64,000 nucleotides of DNA from a virus. Both the position numbers and the translations under genes were made by a program. Location of the stretch: positions 186,001-250,000 of IMG/VR virus record IMGVR_UViG_3300033995_001164. One strand, 5' to 3'. The notes under the pieces are model-generated. The model was given only the letters and a program-made list of their open reading frames with translations, made no database searches and had not been told where the DNA came from. Position 1 is the stretch's first letter; each line of letters begins with the position of its first letter. Positions 16,751 through 26,678 of this stretch are shown here, in pieces.

Positions 16751-19567
16751 TTAGGAATTTAGTAACTTATCCAATTCTTTTGAAATTTCTCCTAAAGATT
16801 CTTGTCCATGACCTAAATTAATCATTTGAGCCCCTTCTATTAAGTTATTCTCAACCAACATATTTAAGTTATTAATTCGAGATTCCGGGGTTATTTCCGC
16901 TTCTCCTCCGACTGGTGGAGGTGGAACTGTTTCTTCCCCTGCCGGTGGTAATTCTTCGCCGCCTAAATCGGAGGTTTCAAATTCTCCCCCGCCAAATGAT
17001 GGAGGTGGTTCAGATGTTTCAGTTGAAGCTGTTTGGGTTCCTCCTGAGGTACTACCATAAAGTTTATCGATATTATCAAATAAACCTGTTTTAGTGATAA
17101 CCGTAGCAGTTGCCTTAAGCTCTTCCCCTACCGCTCTTTCAATTCTTTGTTGTTGTAAATCCAAACGAACTTCTTCATCTGACCATCCAAAAATATGTTT
17201 CTTAGCCCATGTTGCTGAAGTCGCTTGAATACCATTTCCTGGGTCCGCAACTAAATCTTTGTATAATAAAACTTTTTCTTTCCAAACGTCAATTTTTAAT
17301 AAATCTGCTTGGGTTGATGGATTACTTAATCCTAATGTGAAATTATCCAATTCGTCTTCAAATCCTAATAAAAATAAATGGACGATTGCAATTTTATTTA
17401 ATTCTGCAACCATACTTTTTTGAATTCTATTAATTGTTCTAGCAAAACGAATATCTTGTAAAGATAAATTTTTACCATCTCCTACAACTTCTTCAAAACC
17501 TAAAAATGCTTTAGGTACACGAAGAGCTGTTAATAGTTTCTTTTGGATATATTCAATATCGGCAATTTCTGAAAGGTTGGTCGCCCCTGGTAATGTAGTA
17601 ATCGGGTCAGGTGCTGAAGGGTCTCTAACTGGGATGAAATAATCTTGGTCTACCGCCATTTGGTTAAACCTCATGTCAACATTACCTGTTTTATTATCTA
17701 CAACCTGTTCTCTTTTAAATTTATTTGCAACTCTTTGTACGTATGCCTCGACATCGTCATCGTTCATATTACCAACAAATACTTTAAACATTCTTCTTTC
17801 AGGTGCTCTTGATGTACGATAAATTAACATCGCATCTTCTGATAGTAATAATTGTTTCCAAATTCTTCTTGCTTTCTCTAACATAGAAGTACCATAAGGA
17901 AGTTTTCTGTCGTCACCTAATAATCTAAAATGACCAATTTCCCATGTTTGGAATTCCATGTTTTTAATCTTCCAAGTAAAATGAAGAGATTTTTTGTCTT
18001 TATCTAATTCTTTAGTTATGTCAGTCGATATTTTTGCACTTACCCCTACTTCATGTCTTTCAATCTCGATTGTTGGTAATTGTTGAACACCTACAATTCC
18101 TTTTTCAGGGTCTAATTTTAAAAAAATAAAGTTATCACCATACTTGCAAGTGTTTCTTGTCCACATTGGTAGGTTAGTGTTAATGTCAAGTGAGTTATTA
18201 AACAAGTCGGCTAATACCCCTTTTATTCTGTTTGACTCTGAATAAATTTGTAATATAAACCCATCTTCATTTGTTGTGGTTGATTCTTCCGCATAAATGT
18301 CTAACGCTGCTGATATTTCAGGAGTGTTATGGGAAAATATAGTATCTGTTGCAAAGTTTTTATATCCGGGAACTGTTAAATCATAAACAGGAATAACTCC
18401 ATTAGGTTCTATTGACACTATTTTATGATTCAAATTAATTGAAGACCCCACACTTTTTGACGTAGAGTATTTTGATTTTTCAATACCATAAGCGTCGAGG
18501 AATGTTGACCAATCTTTGTAACCGGAATTTGTAATATCTCTTTGTAATTTCCTGTATGAAACATTCAACTTTAAAGATGTTTTTTTCAAAGATTTCTCAA
18601 TTCTCGCCGTTTCAATGATATTGTCAAAAGGTATCGAAAAATATGCTGGATTTTTATTACCTTTACGTTTTCCACCCCAAGTCATTTTACCTTTACGTTT
18701 GGCAACTTCAGACATTTTTAATCTATACTCAGGATTAGACCATAATTTTTCATTATTCAATCTTGCATGATATGCTCTATGTTCTGAAATATCCATAATT
18801 AATAAATTTTCAGGAAGATTATTTTTCCCATTAAAATCAATATGGTGTACTTCTTCGTTGTCTTTTATTTCTACTTCATTATACCATTTTGCAATTAAAC
18901 TATGTTCTGATACCCACCCATGGTGTCCTTCATCTTTATTGCAAGTGTAAACCCAATTATAGTTTTGGTTATTATAAAATGATTTACGATAAAACGGCAT
19001 CATAGAATCCCCGTCTTTGAGGTTCATAACTCTCTCAAATGACCCATCTCTTTTCATTAATTGGTGTTCCCATGTTGTGATAATAAATGAACCATCGTCA
19101 AAAATAACTTTATATGTCATTTCATCTCGAGTGTAATGTGCATTTCGAGCCTTTGAGGGTACGACTTTTTTCAAATTGTGGTCATACGAATAAGTGATAA
19201 ATTCGTAATCTCTGCCTTTGTCAGCAAGTTCTTTTATGGTTATAAAACCATCAGGAGTTGCTATTTTTGTGTCTCCGGCGATGCAATATTCCATACTTTC
19301 ATAATCGTATTGTGCCGATAATCTTGACGGTTCATAATATATTGCCTGAGAATATAAATTATTCTCAACTTTTGCCCATTGATTGGTTAAATAAAAGGTT
19401 TGTTGCGCCTGTAACTTTTCTTTCTCGTATTCTTCTTTACTTTTGGTACGTAGTAATTCCTTTTTATCAAACTTAAAAGTTGGATAATCTTGGTTTAATT
19501 GAGAATTAGGCCCAAATGTTTGGGATAATCTCTGCCATACCGTCATATTATTTTGTTGTTCGCTCAT
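16751..19567 (-). CDS. Portal protein, T4 gp20-like, interrupted by an intein
   Basis: 938 residues as encoded; 618 after removal of the intein at residues 95-414. The host protein matches T4 gp20: YDYESMEY|TPEISAALDIYAEE at the junction, ERRMFKVFVGN, and LSLQDIRFARTINRIQKSMV. The C-terminal 90 residues are Pro/Gly/Glu-rich. The portal is the dodecameric DNA channel at the capsid vertex and docks the terminase encoded immediately upstream. Confidence 0.92.
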   Translation of the reverse strand: MSEQQNNMTVWQRLSQTFGPNSQLNQDYPTFKFDKKELLRTKSKEEYEKEKLQAQQTFYLTNQWAKVENNLYSQAIYYEPSRLSAQYDYESMEYCIAGDTKIATPDGFITIKELADKGRDYEFITYSYDHNLKKVVPSKARNAHYTRDEMTYKVIFDDGSFIITTWEHQLMKRDGSFERVMNLKDGDSMMPFYRKSFYNNQNYNWVYTCNKDEGHHGWVSEHSLIAKWYNEVEIKDNEEVHHIDFNGKNNLPENLLIMDISEHRAYHARLNNEKLWSNPEYRLKMSEVAKRKGKMTWGGKRKGNKNPAYFSIPFDNIIETARIEKSLKKTSLKLNVSYRKLQRDITNSGYKDWSTFLDAYGIEKSKYSTSKSVGSSINLNHKIVSIEPNGVIPVYDLTVPGYKNFATDTIFSHNTPEISAALDIYAEESTTTNEDGFILQIYSESNRIKGVLADLFNNSLDINTNLPMWTRNTCKYGDNFIFLKLDPEKGIVGVQQLPTIEIERHEVGVSAKISTDITKELDKDKKSLHFTWKIKNMEFQTWEIGHFRLLGDDRKLPYGTSMLEKARRIWKQLLLSEDAMLIYRTSRAPERRMFKVFVGNMNDDDVEAYVQRVANKFKREQVVDNKTGNVDMRFNQMAVDQDYFIPVRDPSAPDPITTLPGATNLSEIADIEYIQKKLLTALRVPKAFLGFEEVVGDGKNLSLQDIRFARTINRIQKSMVAELNKIAIVHLFLLGFEDELDNFTLGLSNPSTQADLLKIDVWKEKVLLYKDLVADPGNGIQATSATWAKKHIFGWSDEEVRLDLQQQRIERAVGEELKATATVITKTGLFDNIDKLYGSTSGGTQTASTETSEPPPSFGGGEFETSDLGGEELPPAGEETVPPPPVGGEAEITPESRINNLNMLVENNLIEGAQMINLGHGQESLGEISKELDKLLNS
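18326..19285 (-). mobile_element. Intein with HNH endonuclease inside the portal gene
   Basis: 320 residues. It starts at Cys95 in block A (CIAGDTKIATPDG). Block B is FIITTWEHQLM. A central endonuclease region contains EVHHIDFNGKNNLPENLLIM (HNH pattern). Block F is VIPVYDLTVPGYKNFATDTI, ending FSHN. The +1 extein residue is Thr. All splicing residues (Cys1, block-B Thr and His, terminal His-Asn, +1 Thr) are present, so it should be active. The insertion point is a conserved portal segment, as usual for inteins. Confidence 0.93.
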
Positions 19568-19606
19568 GATTTAAATTTACTTATTTCCTCAGTAATATAA
19601 ATAGTA

Positions 19607-21364
19607 TTACCCGCCAAATAACCACCCGTATTTTTGATAGTCTTCTCTCGTTGACCCCTGATTCATTGGATGTTGTCTACCCATTTGAGGCACCATCGGG
19701 TTAAAGAATTCTGAGGAGTTTTTATTTTCAGTCACAGCTGTCGACCAAGAGTTTAACATTGCTCTTGTGTGATTAGTAACTTTTTCTAGTGATTGGAATG
19801 ATTTCTCAGCAACATATATTGCCATAGCAATACTCATTATACAATCATCGTGATGCATTTTTTGGTGGTCAGGTCGTCCATTAATATAAACAAATGTGTT
19901 CATTTCATTATACAAACGACTCGAATAAATTCTAAACTTATGTCTCATCGCTTCTTCAAACGAGGCTATAATTTGAACCCTTTTTGAGTTAAAGTTAATT
20001 CCCGGGATTTTTTCATTTATTTTTGGGTCGTATTTCCATTTATTGGTCATATCAACACCATCAACATATAATCCACCTTGGTAATTCATTTCTTGGAGTT
20101 TTCTTGCGGTTGCAACTCCCATACCACCAGTTAAATCAACAACACAAAAGGCGCTATACATGGTTCCCCATTTATAAGCTATTTCTGCCAATACATCTGG
20201 TGGAATTTTTCCAACATATTCCAATACTTGTTCACGGGCGTCAAAATCAATTATTTCAATACTTGAGAAATCTTCGGAATCTCCTCGAGATACATCAACA
20301 CCCATTACATATTTATGACCATTTTCCGGTTCTTTCCATATCCAAAGACCTCCACCCATCATTTTAGCCTGCGGGTCTTTAACTTGGTTTTTAGAAATAT
20401 CTTGCATCATATCCGAATCAAATACATTATCTCCGGAACCTAAAAAGTTACATTCTAACTCTTGTGCAACTTTACGTCTATCATATTTTAATTTCTTAAC
20501 CATCCCTTCAAACCATGATGAACATGGTTTATACCCTTGTTCTATATAGTTTGTCACTATTGAATGGTCTCTTTCAAATGGGTTAGGCGTTGATAGGTTA
20601 ATTACAACCTCATCAAGATTATATTCTTCACGATTTAATAAGAAATGGACTAAGTCATTTGTTTTCACCATATATAAATCTTTTGTATATCGTGGGTCAC
20701 GATGCCAAAACATTTCAGTCACTTTGAAGTCATTCATACCTCTAAGTGATTGGTCATAAATTTCATAGTAGATTGGGTCGTATCCGTTAGGTGTGGAAAC
20801 AACTATAACCTTACCCCCTGTGGATAAGGATGCCATACAAGCAGCCCAAAAATCTCCATCCGCCTCAATATAAGCCGCCTCATCAAATATCAGAATAGTT
20901 GGGGTATAACCCCTAAGAGCATCTCGAGAGGTTGCAACTGCTTTAACTTCACATCCATTAGTTAGTTTAAAGTGACGTTGAGCATTTTTTTCTTGAGAGA
21001 ATCCAACACCAACCCACGCGGGCCATTGTTCAGTAAACCCTCTAACTTTATTAGCCATCTCCACCGCAGTATCTAACTTGTTGGCAATGATTAATATTTT
21101 TTCAGGTTTAGTTTTTTTTGCAAAGGCCAATTTTTTTGATGCCCAAGCGGCAGTTACGGTCGATACACCCGCTTGTCGATACTTTAGTGCAACATTTTCA
21201 TTGTGATTATCATAATCCTCAATAAGTGTAATTTGGTCGGGGAATAGGTCTAACGGTACGTATTTTGAGACCGTATTATCGTATGTCTGTAAATAAGTAC
21301 GAAGTGCGTAGGGAGTATTCCTCATGCACTTCGTTACTTCAATAATTAATTGTTCTTTATTCAA
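19607..21364 (-). CDS. Large terminase subunit, T4 gp17-like
   Basis: 585 residues. The ATPase region has a degenerate Walker A (YRQAGVST, 62-69), Walker B ILIFDEAAYI and the coupling motif VVSTPNG. The C-terminal RNase H-like nuclease has GVDVSRGDSEDFS, VVDLTGGMG and HHDDCIMS with the expected Asp residues. The Walker A lysine is replaced by Val, a variation seen in some phage terminases. It packages DNA through the neighbouring portal. Confidence 0.92.
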   Translation of the reverse strand: MNKEQLIIEVTKCMRNTPYALRTYLQTYDNTVSKYVPLDLFPDQITLIEDYDNHNENVALKYRQAGVSTVTAAWASKKLAFAKKTKPEKILIIANKLDTAVEMANKVRGFTEQWPAWVGVGFSQEKNAQRHFKLTNGCEVKAVATSRDALRGYTPTILIFDEAAYIEADGDFWAACMASLSTGGKVIVVSTPNGYDPIYYEIYDQSLRGMNDFKVTEMFWHRDPRYTKDLYMVKTNDLVHFLLNREEYNLDEVVINLSTPNPFERDHSIVTNYIEQGYKPCSSWFEGMVKKLKYDRRKVAQELECNFLGSGDNVFDSDMMQDISKNQVKDPQAKMMGGGLWIWKEPENGHKYVMGVDVSRGDSEDFSSIEIIDFDAREQVLEYVGKIPPDVLAEIAYKWGTMYSAFCVVDLTGGMGVATARKLQEMNYQGGLYVDGVDMTNKWKYDPKINEKIPGINFNSKRVQIIASFEEAMRHKFRIYSSRLYNEMNTFVYINGRPDHQKMHHDDCIMSIAMAIYVAEKSFQSLEKVTNHTRAMLNSWSTAVTENKNSSEFFNPMVPQMGRQHPMNQGSTREDYQKYGWLFGG

Positions 21365-21378
21365 GAGTTGTTTTTTGG

Positions 21379-22680
21379 TTATTTAGGTCTCGATATACCT
21401 AAACTACCCAAGAAATCATCTAATCCATCGTCGTCATCTTCGTCATCAGATTCAATCCCTTCTTCTTCTTTGTAGTTTTCAAACTCTTCTTTCATTTTAA
21501 TAGCCTCTTTCATGATTTCTTTAAATCTTGAAGTTGCTTTTGATACTTTTGAAGAGTCTTCAGAGATTGCATTTCCAATAATGTCTAAAAATTCTTGAGC
21601 TTCAATTTGGTATAAAACAGTATGAAACCAGTTTATCAAACCTTTATTTTCAGGTTCGTATATATCATCAGGTAAAGCAAACCTAATTCGTTCAACAATT
21701 TCAGGACCGATTCTTAGTTGCATTGGTTCATTACTCAATACATCTGTTTGTCCCATAACTTTTTGAGCCATTTCAGGGTCTTTTGGTAATCCATGTCTAC
21801 CTTTGGCTTCTTCTAAACCTTTAATAATTTCATGACATAAAATAGGGAAAATCATACCAAATGCTTTGATTACAGTATCAGGAGTTTCTTCCCCTTCTTC
21901 TCCTTCTTCACCATCTTCATCATCATTACTACCTAACTCAACTTTACCTGCAACTCCTTGACCTGTTTGACTCATCATTTCAATCATTTGTTCCATACTA
22001 AAATATAGGAAGTCATTAATTGCCATAATCCCTAAATAATCTCTATAAAGAGATGGGTCAATTTCATCAAGTCTTGCCTTAATATCCGGTTTTTGGAACA
22101 TATAATGTCCTTTCTTTGCGGCACCTTGAATAATTGCGTTGATGATATTTCTTTTATGTTTTTCTAATTCAAAAATTTCATCCTTAGTTAAATCCTCAAC
22201 CTCAAAAGATGGGATTTCAATTCCTTCTTCTTTTTCTTCTTCATCCTCCTCTTCCTCTTCAGGTTTCATTCTAAAGTTTGAAGTATCTATTGGTTCTCGA
22301 TTTAAATAAGCTTCAATTTTATACCAATCATCAGGAACTTCAGATTCTTCTAAAGATGCATCAATAGCCAATTGTTCTAACTCGTCTCTATGAGCGGCCT
22401 CAATTCTCATGATGTTTGGTAATTTTCTCATCATTTCTTGGTATATCATACCTTGAGTTTGTTGAGAACTTAAATTTTCAATACCTGTAACTTCACTTAA
22501 TTTTTCCGCAACTTTTTGGAAACGATTACTAATTAATCTTTGAACATCACCTTCTTTCTTTTTCATTGCAGGATTCTGAGCGTATAACCCCTCAGGACTT
22601 GCAAGTTTTCTTTCCAAATTTGGGTCCATTCTTTCAGGTCTATTCCCGTAATCTAATTGTTCTTTAATTTTCTTTGCCAT
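21379..22680 (-). CDS. Acidic head/packaging-associated protein
   Basis: 433 residues, helical, with Glu-rich stretches at about 140-155 and 255-270 and an Asp-rich end. It lies 14 bases upstream of the terminase gene in the same direction. No known family recognised; a structural or packaging role is inferred from context. Confidence 0.55.
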   Translation of the reverse strand: MAKKIKEQLDYGNRPERMDPNLERKLASPEGLYAQNPAMKKKEGDVQRLISNRFQKVAEKLSEVTGIENLSSQQTQGMIYQEMMRKLPNIMRIEAAHRDELEQLAIDASLEESEVPDDWYKIEAYLNREPIDTSNFRMKPEEEEEDEEEKEEGIEIPSFEVEDLTKDEIFELEKHKRNIINAIIQGAAKKGHYMFQKPDIKARLDEIDPSLYRDYLGIMAINDFLYFSMEQMIEMMSQTGQGVAGKVELGSNDDEDGEEGEEGEETPDTVIKAFGMIFPILCHEIIKGLEEAKGRHGLPKDPEMAQKVMGQTDVLSNEPMQLRIGPEIVERIRFALPDDIYEPENKGLINWFHTVLYQIEAQEFLDIIGNAISEDSSKVSKATSRFKEIMKEAIKMKEEFENYKEEEGIESDDEDDDDGLDDFLGSLGISRPK

Positions 22681-22682
22681 TA

Positions 22683-23519
22683 TTATTTTTCTAAGATTTG
22701 CATAATTACATCCATGATTTTATCTTTAGCTTCTTCCGGAGAAGGTCTATTAGCCTTTGGGGCTGGATTAACACCAGGGTTTGGATTTTTACCCGGATGA
22801 CTTGGTCTTGTTCCCGGTTTTGTTGTCGGTTTCACTCTTGTTGGTGCAACTTCAGTATCTCCTTTAGCTTTTGGGGCTGGATTAACACCAGGGTTTGGAT
22901 TTTTACCCGGATGACTTGGTCTTGTTCCCGGTTTTGTTGTCGGTTTCACTCTTGTTGGTGCAGGTGCCGTTTCGGCCTCTGTAAGATATTTAACAAGTTC
23001 ACCTTTAGTAATTCTTGGAGGTAAATTTCTCTCTACTATTTTCATAATTTCATTTTCAAGGAACAAAGATACAACATTTTTTCCTTCCCCCAACTGTTTT
23101 TTTACAGATTGTACACATCTTTCAAATTTTCTTGTTTTTTTTGGACCAACTTGTGCATGACAAATAGCCCATGGGTTTGATTTTCCTGTTTTTTCAGTTT
23201 CAAAAATACCCATTCCATCGTCGGTCGCATCAGGGTCTTTAGTGACATTAAGAGTTTCATCTTCTTCAATTTCCCCTTCCGCTGCAACCGCAATTGTTTT
23301 TTTAGTGACAGGGTCTGTTTTAACAGCGTAACCTTTAGGTGCTGAAGGTAAGCTCCCCCCTTGAGGTCCTATCTCGTATTTTGTAGTTTGTTTTTGAACT
23401 ACTTGTTCATTCACAAGCTTACTGTGTAACACATTAATTTGAGATTCAGTTAAATTACTGACAGTTTTTGACGATAGTCCTTTTTCAATAAGCTCTAATG
23501 CTTTCGTATTAATTTTCAT
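22683..23519 (-). CDS. Tagged Pro/Lys-rich protein with duplicated segment
   Basis: 278 residues from the ATG at 23519; a start at 23537 would overlap further into the upstream gene. The N-terminus contains LTESQINVLHSKLVNEQ, a variant of the tag ending L-V-N-E-Q. Residues 45-140 are mixed. Residues 185-262 contain two copies of a Pro/Lys/Thr-rich unit of 38 residues, and a short helix ends the protein. Probably a virion-associated protein. Confidence 0.55.
   Translation of the reverse strand: MKINTKALELIEKGLSSKTVSNLTESQINVLHSKLVNEQVVQKQTTKYEIGPQGGSLPSAPKGYAVKTDPVTKKTIAVAAEGEIEEDETLNVTKDPDATDDGMGIFETEKTGKSNPWAICHAQVGPKKTRKFERCVQSVKKQLGEGKNVVSLFLENEIMKIVERNLPPRITKGELVKYLTEAETAPAPTRVKPTTKPGTRPSHPGKNPNPGVNPAPKAKGDTEVAPTRVKPTTKPGTRPSHPGKNPNPGVNPAPKANRPSPEEAKDKIMDVIMQILEK
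22756..22962 (-). repeat. Two direct copies of a 93-bp segment
   Basis: Copies at 22756-22848 and 22870-22962, nearly identical, with a period of 114 bases (38 codons). They lie inside the 22683 gene and duplicate its Pro-rich stretch in frame. Confidence 0.9.
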
Positions 23520-23904
23520 AAATAACTTTCTTTTCAAATTCTAATAACAAATCTTTTTCATAAAGTTTGTCTTTTATTTCTTGTTCCGGAGTTCCGAATC
23601 TAAATACCATTCTTTTTTTGATATTATCATCGTCCGATTCCCAGGCTAATGCGATAACATCATCCATTGCATCTGTTATGGAAAAAAAATCGGAGTTTTG
23701 AATCAATTCCAATTTTACATCAGTATCTCTCAAAACTCCTACTTTTTTAATATATTTTAAATCAGGTGGTTGAGGGTATCCATTAGATGGACGATTGTCC
23801 CACGATTCGCCCCACACATCCAAATTATTAGAAAATATGAATTCGTAAAGATTGTCTCCTTTATAATTAGGACCTAAACCATTTACGTAAATCAAATAGC
23901 TCAT
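23509..23904 (-). CDS. Hypothetical protein
   Basis: 131 residues, compact alpha/beta. The C-terminus overlaps the next gene's start by 11 bases, and its own start overlaps the upstream stop by 4 bases, so it is translationally coupled on both sides. Family not recognised. Confidence 0.6.
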   Translation of the reverse strand: MSYLIYVNGLGPNYKGDNLYEFIFSNNLDVWGESWDNRPSNGYPQPPDLKYIKKVGVLRDTDVKLELIQNSDFFSITDAMDDVIALAWESDDDNIKKRMVFRFGTPEQEIKDKLYEKDLLLEFEKKVIYEN

Positions 23905-25409
23905 GATAATAACCCTTCAGGTGTGATTTTAATTTCTTTTCCTTTATTTTCAAAAATTAAATTATTTTTGTTTGTTTTCCCAATAATTTTAGCTGATGAA
24001 TTTTCTTCTAAAAATTTTTGAGAAGCTAATTCTTGTTCAATAGTTTCTGTTAATTTAATAACCGATTTCATTTGTCTTCTAACATCAGTAATTGATTTTG
24101 TTTTTTTCGATGCAGTTTTCTGTCTATTTTCAACAATTTCTTTTTTAGAAACTTCAAAATATCTTGACAATACTTTATCTACTTTGGATTCTCCAAAGAT
24201 ACTATCAAAGATTGCCCCATTACCTAAACTAGGTTTTTTAGTTCTAACTTTGAATGGTTTTCCCCCTGATAATTGTTTATATCTATTAAACCATTTTTCA
24301 CCTTGGTCTCCATTTCCAAACCATCTAGTATCACCGTGTTTTTCTTTAAATGAAGGAAAATCATGAACTTCTTCTTCATCATAATCAAAGTCAAAATCAC
24401 CACTATAGTTAACATCATCATTGTCATACCAATTCTCATCATCAAATGAACCAAATTTATTGCCTTTACTTGACTTACGAGTATATGGTTCACTTATTTC
24501 ATCAGAATTTATATCAACACCATCATAGAAAAACTCATCCAATTCACCTTCCATTGGAATGTCCATGTCAGATTGAATATCTTCAACTTCACTATCATCA
24601 GTGAAATCCTCACCATCCATGTCATCTCCACCTAAATCTTCAGTTTCATCTTCAAATTTAGATAAAATATCTTCTCTATCTTCTTCACTTAATTCACTTA
24701 AATCAAATGAAGATAGTACCATATTGATAACATATTTAATATTCTCAGAAGTCAAACCTTCCTCACTTTCTAATGTTCTGATTTTTTGAGTTAATTTACC
24801 TGTTAACTTTTGGATTGTTTTAAAAGTTACTTGTCCGTTAGAACCACCCTCATCTTCAATATCCGTATCAACATTAGTATCGATTTCAGTGTCTATACCC
24901 ATATCATCTTCCATACCCATATCATCTTCCATACCTATATCATCCATTGGGGATGGAGGTAATTCCGGTGTCGGAACCGATGGTGGTGCAGAAGGGGTTT
25001 CAGCAGGTGACGGCATATCCATTTGAGGTTTTGGGGTTTTCAAGGTGAATTTTTTTTGTTCACCATAAAGAGACAAACCTTCTTCATTTTCATTAAGTCG
25101 ATTTAACTCACCCGCAACAAGATTTAACCTTTTGAATGCTTGAGAATATGAAGAATAGTATTTTCTATTTTTCATCGGCTCAATATAATCAGTTTCAGAT
25201 TCTGAAATTGTTTTTTTAATAATATACCCTTGTCTCTCTTTAACAATTTCATATTTATTACCATCTGCAAGACCAATAGAATATTCTGATTTCGCAGTTT
25301 CATTTATACGGTTTGGTATTACTTCGTTAAAACGAGCAATTTCCATTATTCTTTTTAGTTTTTGGTCCCCTGTTAGTTTTTCACTACCAATTGGTTTTAA
25401 ATTTCCCAT
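23901..25409 (-). CDS. Large acidic head-module protein
   Basis: 502 residues. Residues 1-110 are mixed. A Pro/Ser-rich linker is followed by repeated MEDDMG units and a long Asp/Glu-rich region (150-330). The C-terminus is basic. The composition recalls the scaffold gene. It overlaps the downstream gene by 4 bases. A core or internal head role is inferred. Confidence 0.55.
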   Translation of the reverse strand: MGNLKPIGSEKLTGDQKLKRIMEIARFNEVIPNRINETAKSEYSIGLADGNKYEIVKERQGYIIKKTISESETDYIEPMKNRKYYSSYSQAFKRLNLVAGELNRLNENEEGLSLYGEQKKFTLKTPKPQMDMPSPAETPSAPPSVPTPELPPSPMDDIGMEDDMGMEDDMGIDTEIDTNVDTDIEDEGGSNGQVTFKTIQKLTGKLTQKIRTLESEEGLTSENIKYVINMVLSSFDLSELSEEDREDILSKFEDETEDLGGDDMDGEDFTDDSEVEDIQSDMDIPMEGELDEFFYDGVDINSDEISEPYTRKSSKGNKFGSFDDENWYDNDDVNYSGDFDFDYDEEEVHDFPSFKEKHGDTRWFGNGDQGEKWFNRYKQLSGGKPFKVRTKKPSLGNGAIFDSIFGESKVDKVLSRYFEVSKKEIVENRQKTASKKTKSITDVRRQMKSVIKLTETIEQELASQKFLEENSSAKIIGKTNKNNLIFENKGKEIKITPEGLLS

Positions 25410-25432
25410 CGTATATTAATTTGTTTTTGTTT

Positions 25433-25639
25433 TTAATTATTTAGTCCGTTAAAACCTCCAAGAGCGATTGCACTCAAATCGGTTACGGTATTCCCTGTAA
25501 GACCTGTTGATGTCGACATAGCAACTGGATGTGGTGCAACTCCATTTGCTGGCCCTCCAACATTAATAGACCCGCCACTAAAATTACCTAATATACCAAC
25601 TGAGTACTCATATTGAGAATTAACACTAATTTCCGCCAT
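25433..25639 (-). CDS. Small Gly/Ser-rich protein
   Basis: 68 residues rich in Gly, Ser, Thr and Asn. Probably a small virion component. Starts after a 50-base gap from the upstream gene. Not recognised. Confidence 0.5.
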   Translation of the reverse strand: MAEISVNSQYEYSVGILGNFSGGSINVGGPANGVAPHPVAMSTSTGLTGNTVTDLSAIALGGFNGLNN

Positions 25640-25692
25640 TTTTTTTTTATTTATAAATATATGAATATTAACAATTATTGAAAATTTAGTAC

Positions 25693-26424
25693 CTAATCCT
25701 CAATTTTTCTTTCAATAGATAGTTTTTTATCTGTCCCTTTATTAATCGAATCGAATAATTTTTTAACATGTCCTGACCTTCTTAGGTATTTAAACACTAA
25801 ATTTTCGTAAGATAGTTCTCCGCCATCATCCAATCCTGATTGACGATATTTTTTTAATTTATCTTTAATTGATTCAAGAATTTTAATGTCCCCATTCTCA
25901 ACGGAAGTATCAATTTTCTCAGTCCAATTTTTGATTTTATCTTCAAGAGCTTTTTTATTTATTTCTAAATTTGTTTTTTTTGGAACATTAATCCATTCAT
26001 TATTCATAATAGAGTATACTCCTGAACTAATATGGGGTTCTTCGGCGTCTTGAGCATATAATTCCACATCATAACCAAAGATTTTAATGTTATGATTTAT
26101 ATTAAAAAGTTGTTTTTTTAAATTGAAAAGTTCTTTGTATAATTCATCCTCGTCTCCGTATTCATCCATATCCACAATAACATGTAAATCAAAATCTGAA
26201 AATTCAGACCAATTAAAATTTGATAATGAACCGGTTAGAACGACATCTTCAACAAATACATTATCACCCAAATAATCTACAAACTCTTCGGCGATACGCT
26301 CAAGGGCTTCTTTAACCTTAGGAATCATAGTCGCCTTCTTCGGGTTATCCGGATTTTCCCATACTTTTGGGTTAAGGGTTTCTTTAATAGAAAAACTATT
26401 AAGTATTTGTTGGAATTTACTCAT
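25693..26424 (-). CDS. Nucleotidyltransferase-fold protein
   Basis: 243 residues. Residues 60-85 hold the polymerase-beta superfamily motif: LTGSLSNFNWSEFSDFDLHV, with Gly-Ser and the Asp-x-Asp pair. A third carboxylate follows in DVELYAQ. The C-terminus is helical. Enzymes of this fold transfer nucleotides to RNA, proteins or drugs; the substrate is unknown. Given the large tRNA array, an RNA target is possible but only a guess. Confidence 0.7.
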   Translation of the reverse strand: MSKFQQILNSFSIKETLNPKVWENPDNPKKATMIPKVKEALERIAEEFVDYLGDNVFVEDVVLTGSLSNFNWSEFSDFDLHVIVDMDEYGDEDELYKELFNLKKQLFNINHNIKIFGYDVELYAQDAEEPHISSGVYSIMNNEWINVPKKTNLEINKKALEDKIKNWTEKIDTSVENGDIKILESIKDKLKKYRQSGLDDGGELSYENLVFKYLRRSGHVKKLFDSINKGTDKKLSIERKIED

Positions 26425-26435
26425 TATTATAAATA

Positions 26436-26678
26436 CTACGCTTTCTTATACTTGTAGGCTTTTGATATTTCTGTTACAAAAAATTTTCCTTGGGATTCTG
26501 CAGCCCTAAATTTAGTGTATGTTTGGTGTGGAACTTCATCATACTCATACTTCAATCCATTGTTAAATTCAACAACTAATTTTTTTGTTTCAGTATCGTA
26601 TTCTGTTCTTTTAATGTTTGACGATTTAATTTCATTAATAATCTTCGTCCCCTTGATTTCCTCTCTCGTAATCCCCAT
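26436..26678 (-). CDS. KTSC-domain protein
   Basis: 80 residues. The part from residue 19 matches the KTSC domain: SSNIKRTEYD, LVVEFNNGLKYEYDEVP, AAESQGKFF and a final Tyr-Lys end. The domain is short and common in phages, and is sometimes fused to RNA or DNA enzymes. It starts inside the upstream gene's last 44 bases. Confidence 0.75.
   Translation of the reverse strand: MGITREEIKGTKIINEIKSSNIKRTEYDTETKKLVVEFNNGLKYEYDEVPHQTYTKFRAAESQGKFFVTEISKAYKYKKA

Noticed and set aside
19607-21364. Inactive terminase because the Walker A lysine is missing
   Set aside because: Similar R-Q-x-G-x-S/T variants occur in functional phage terminases, and every other motif is intact.
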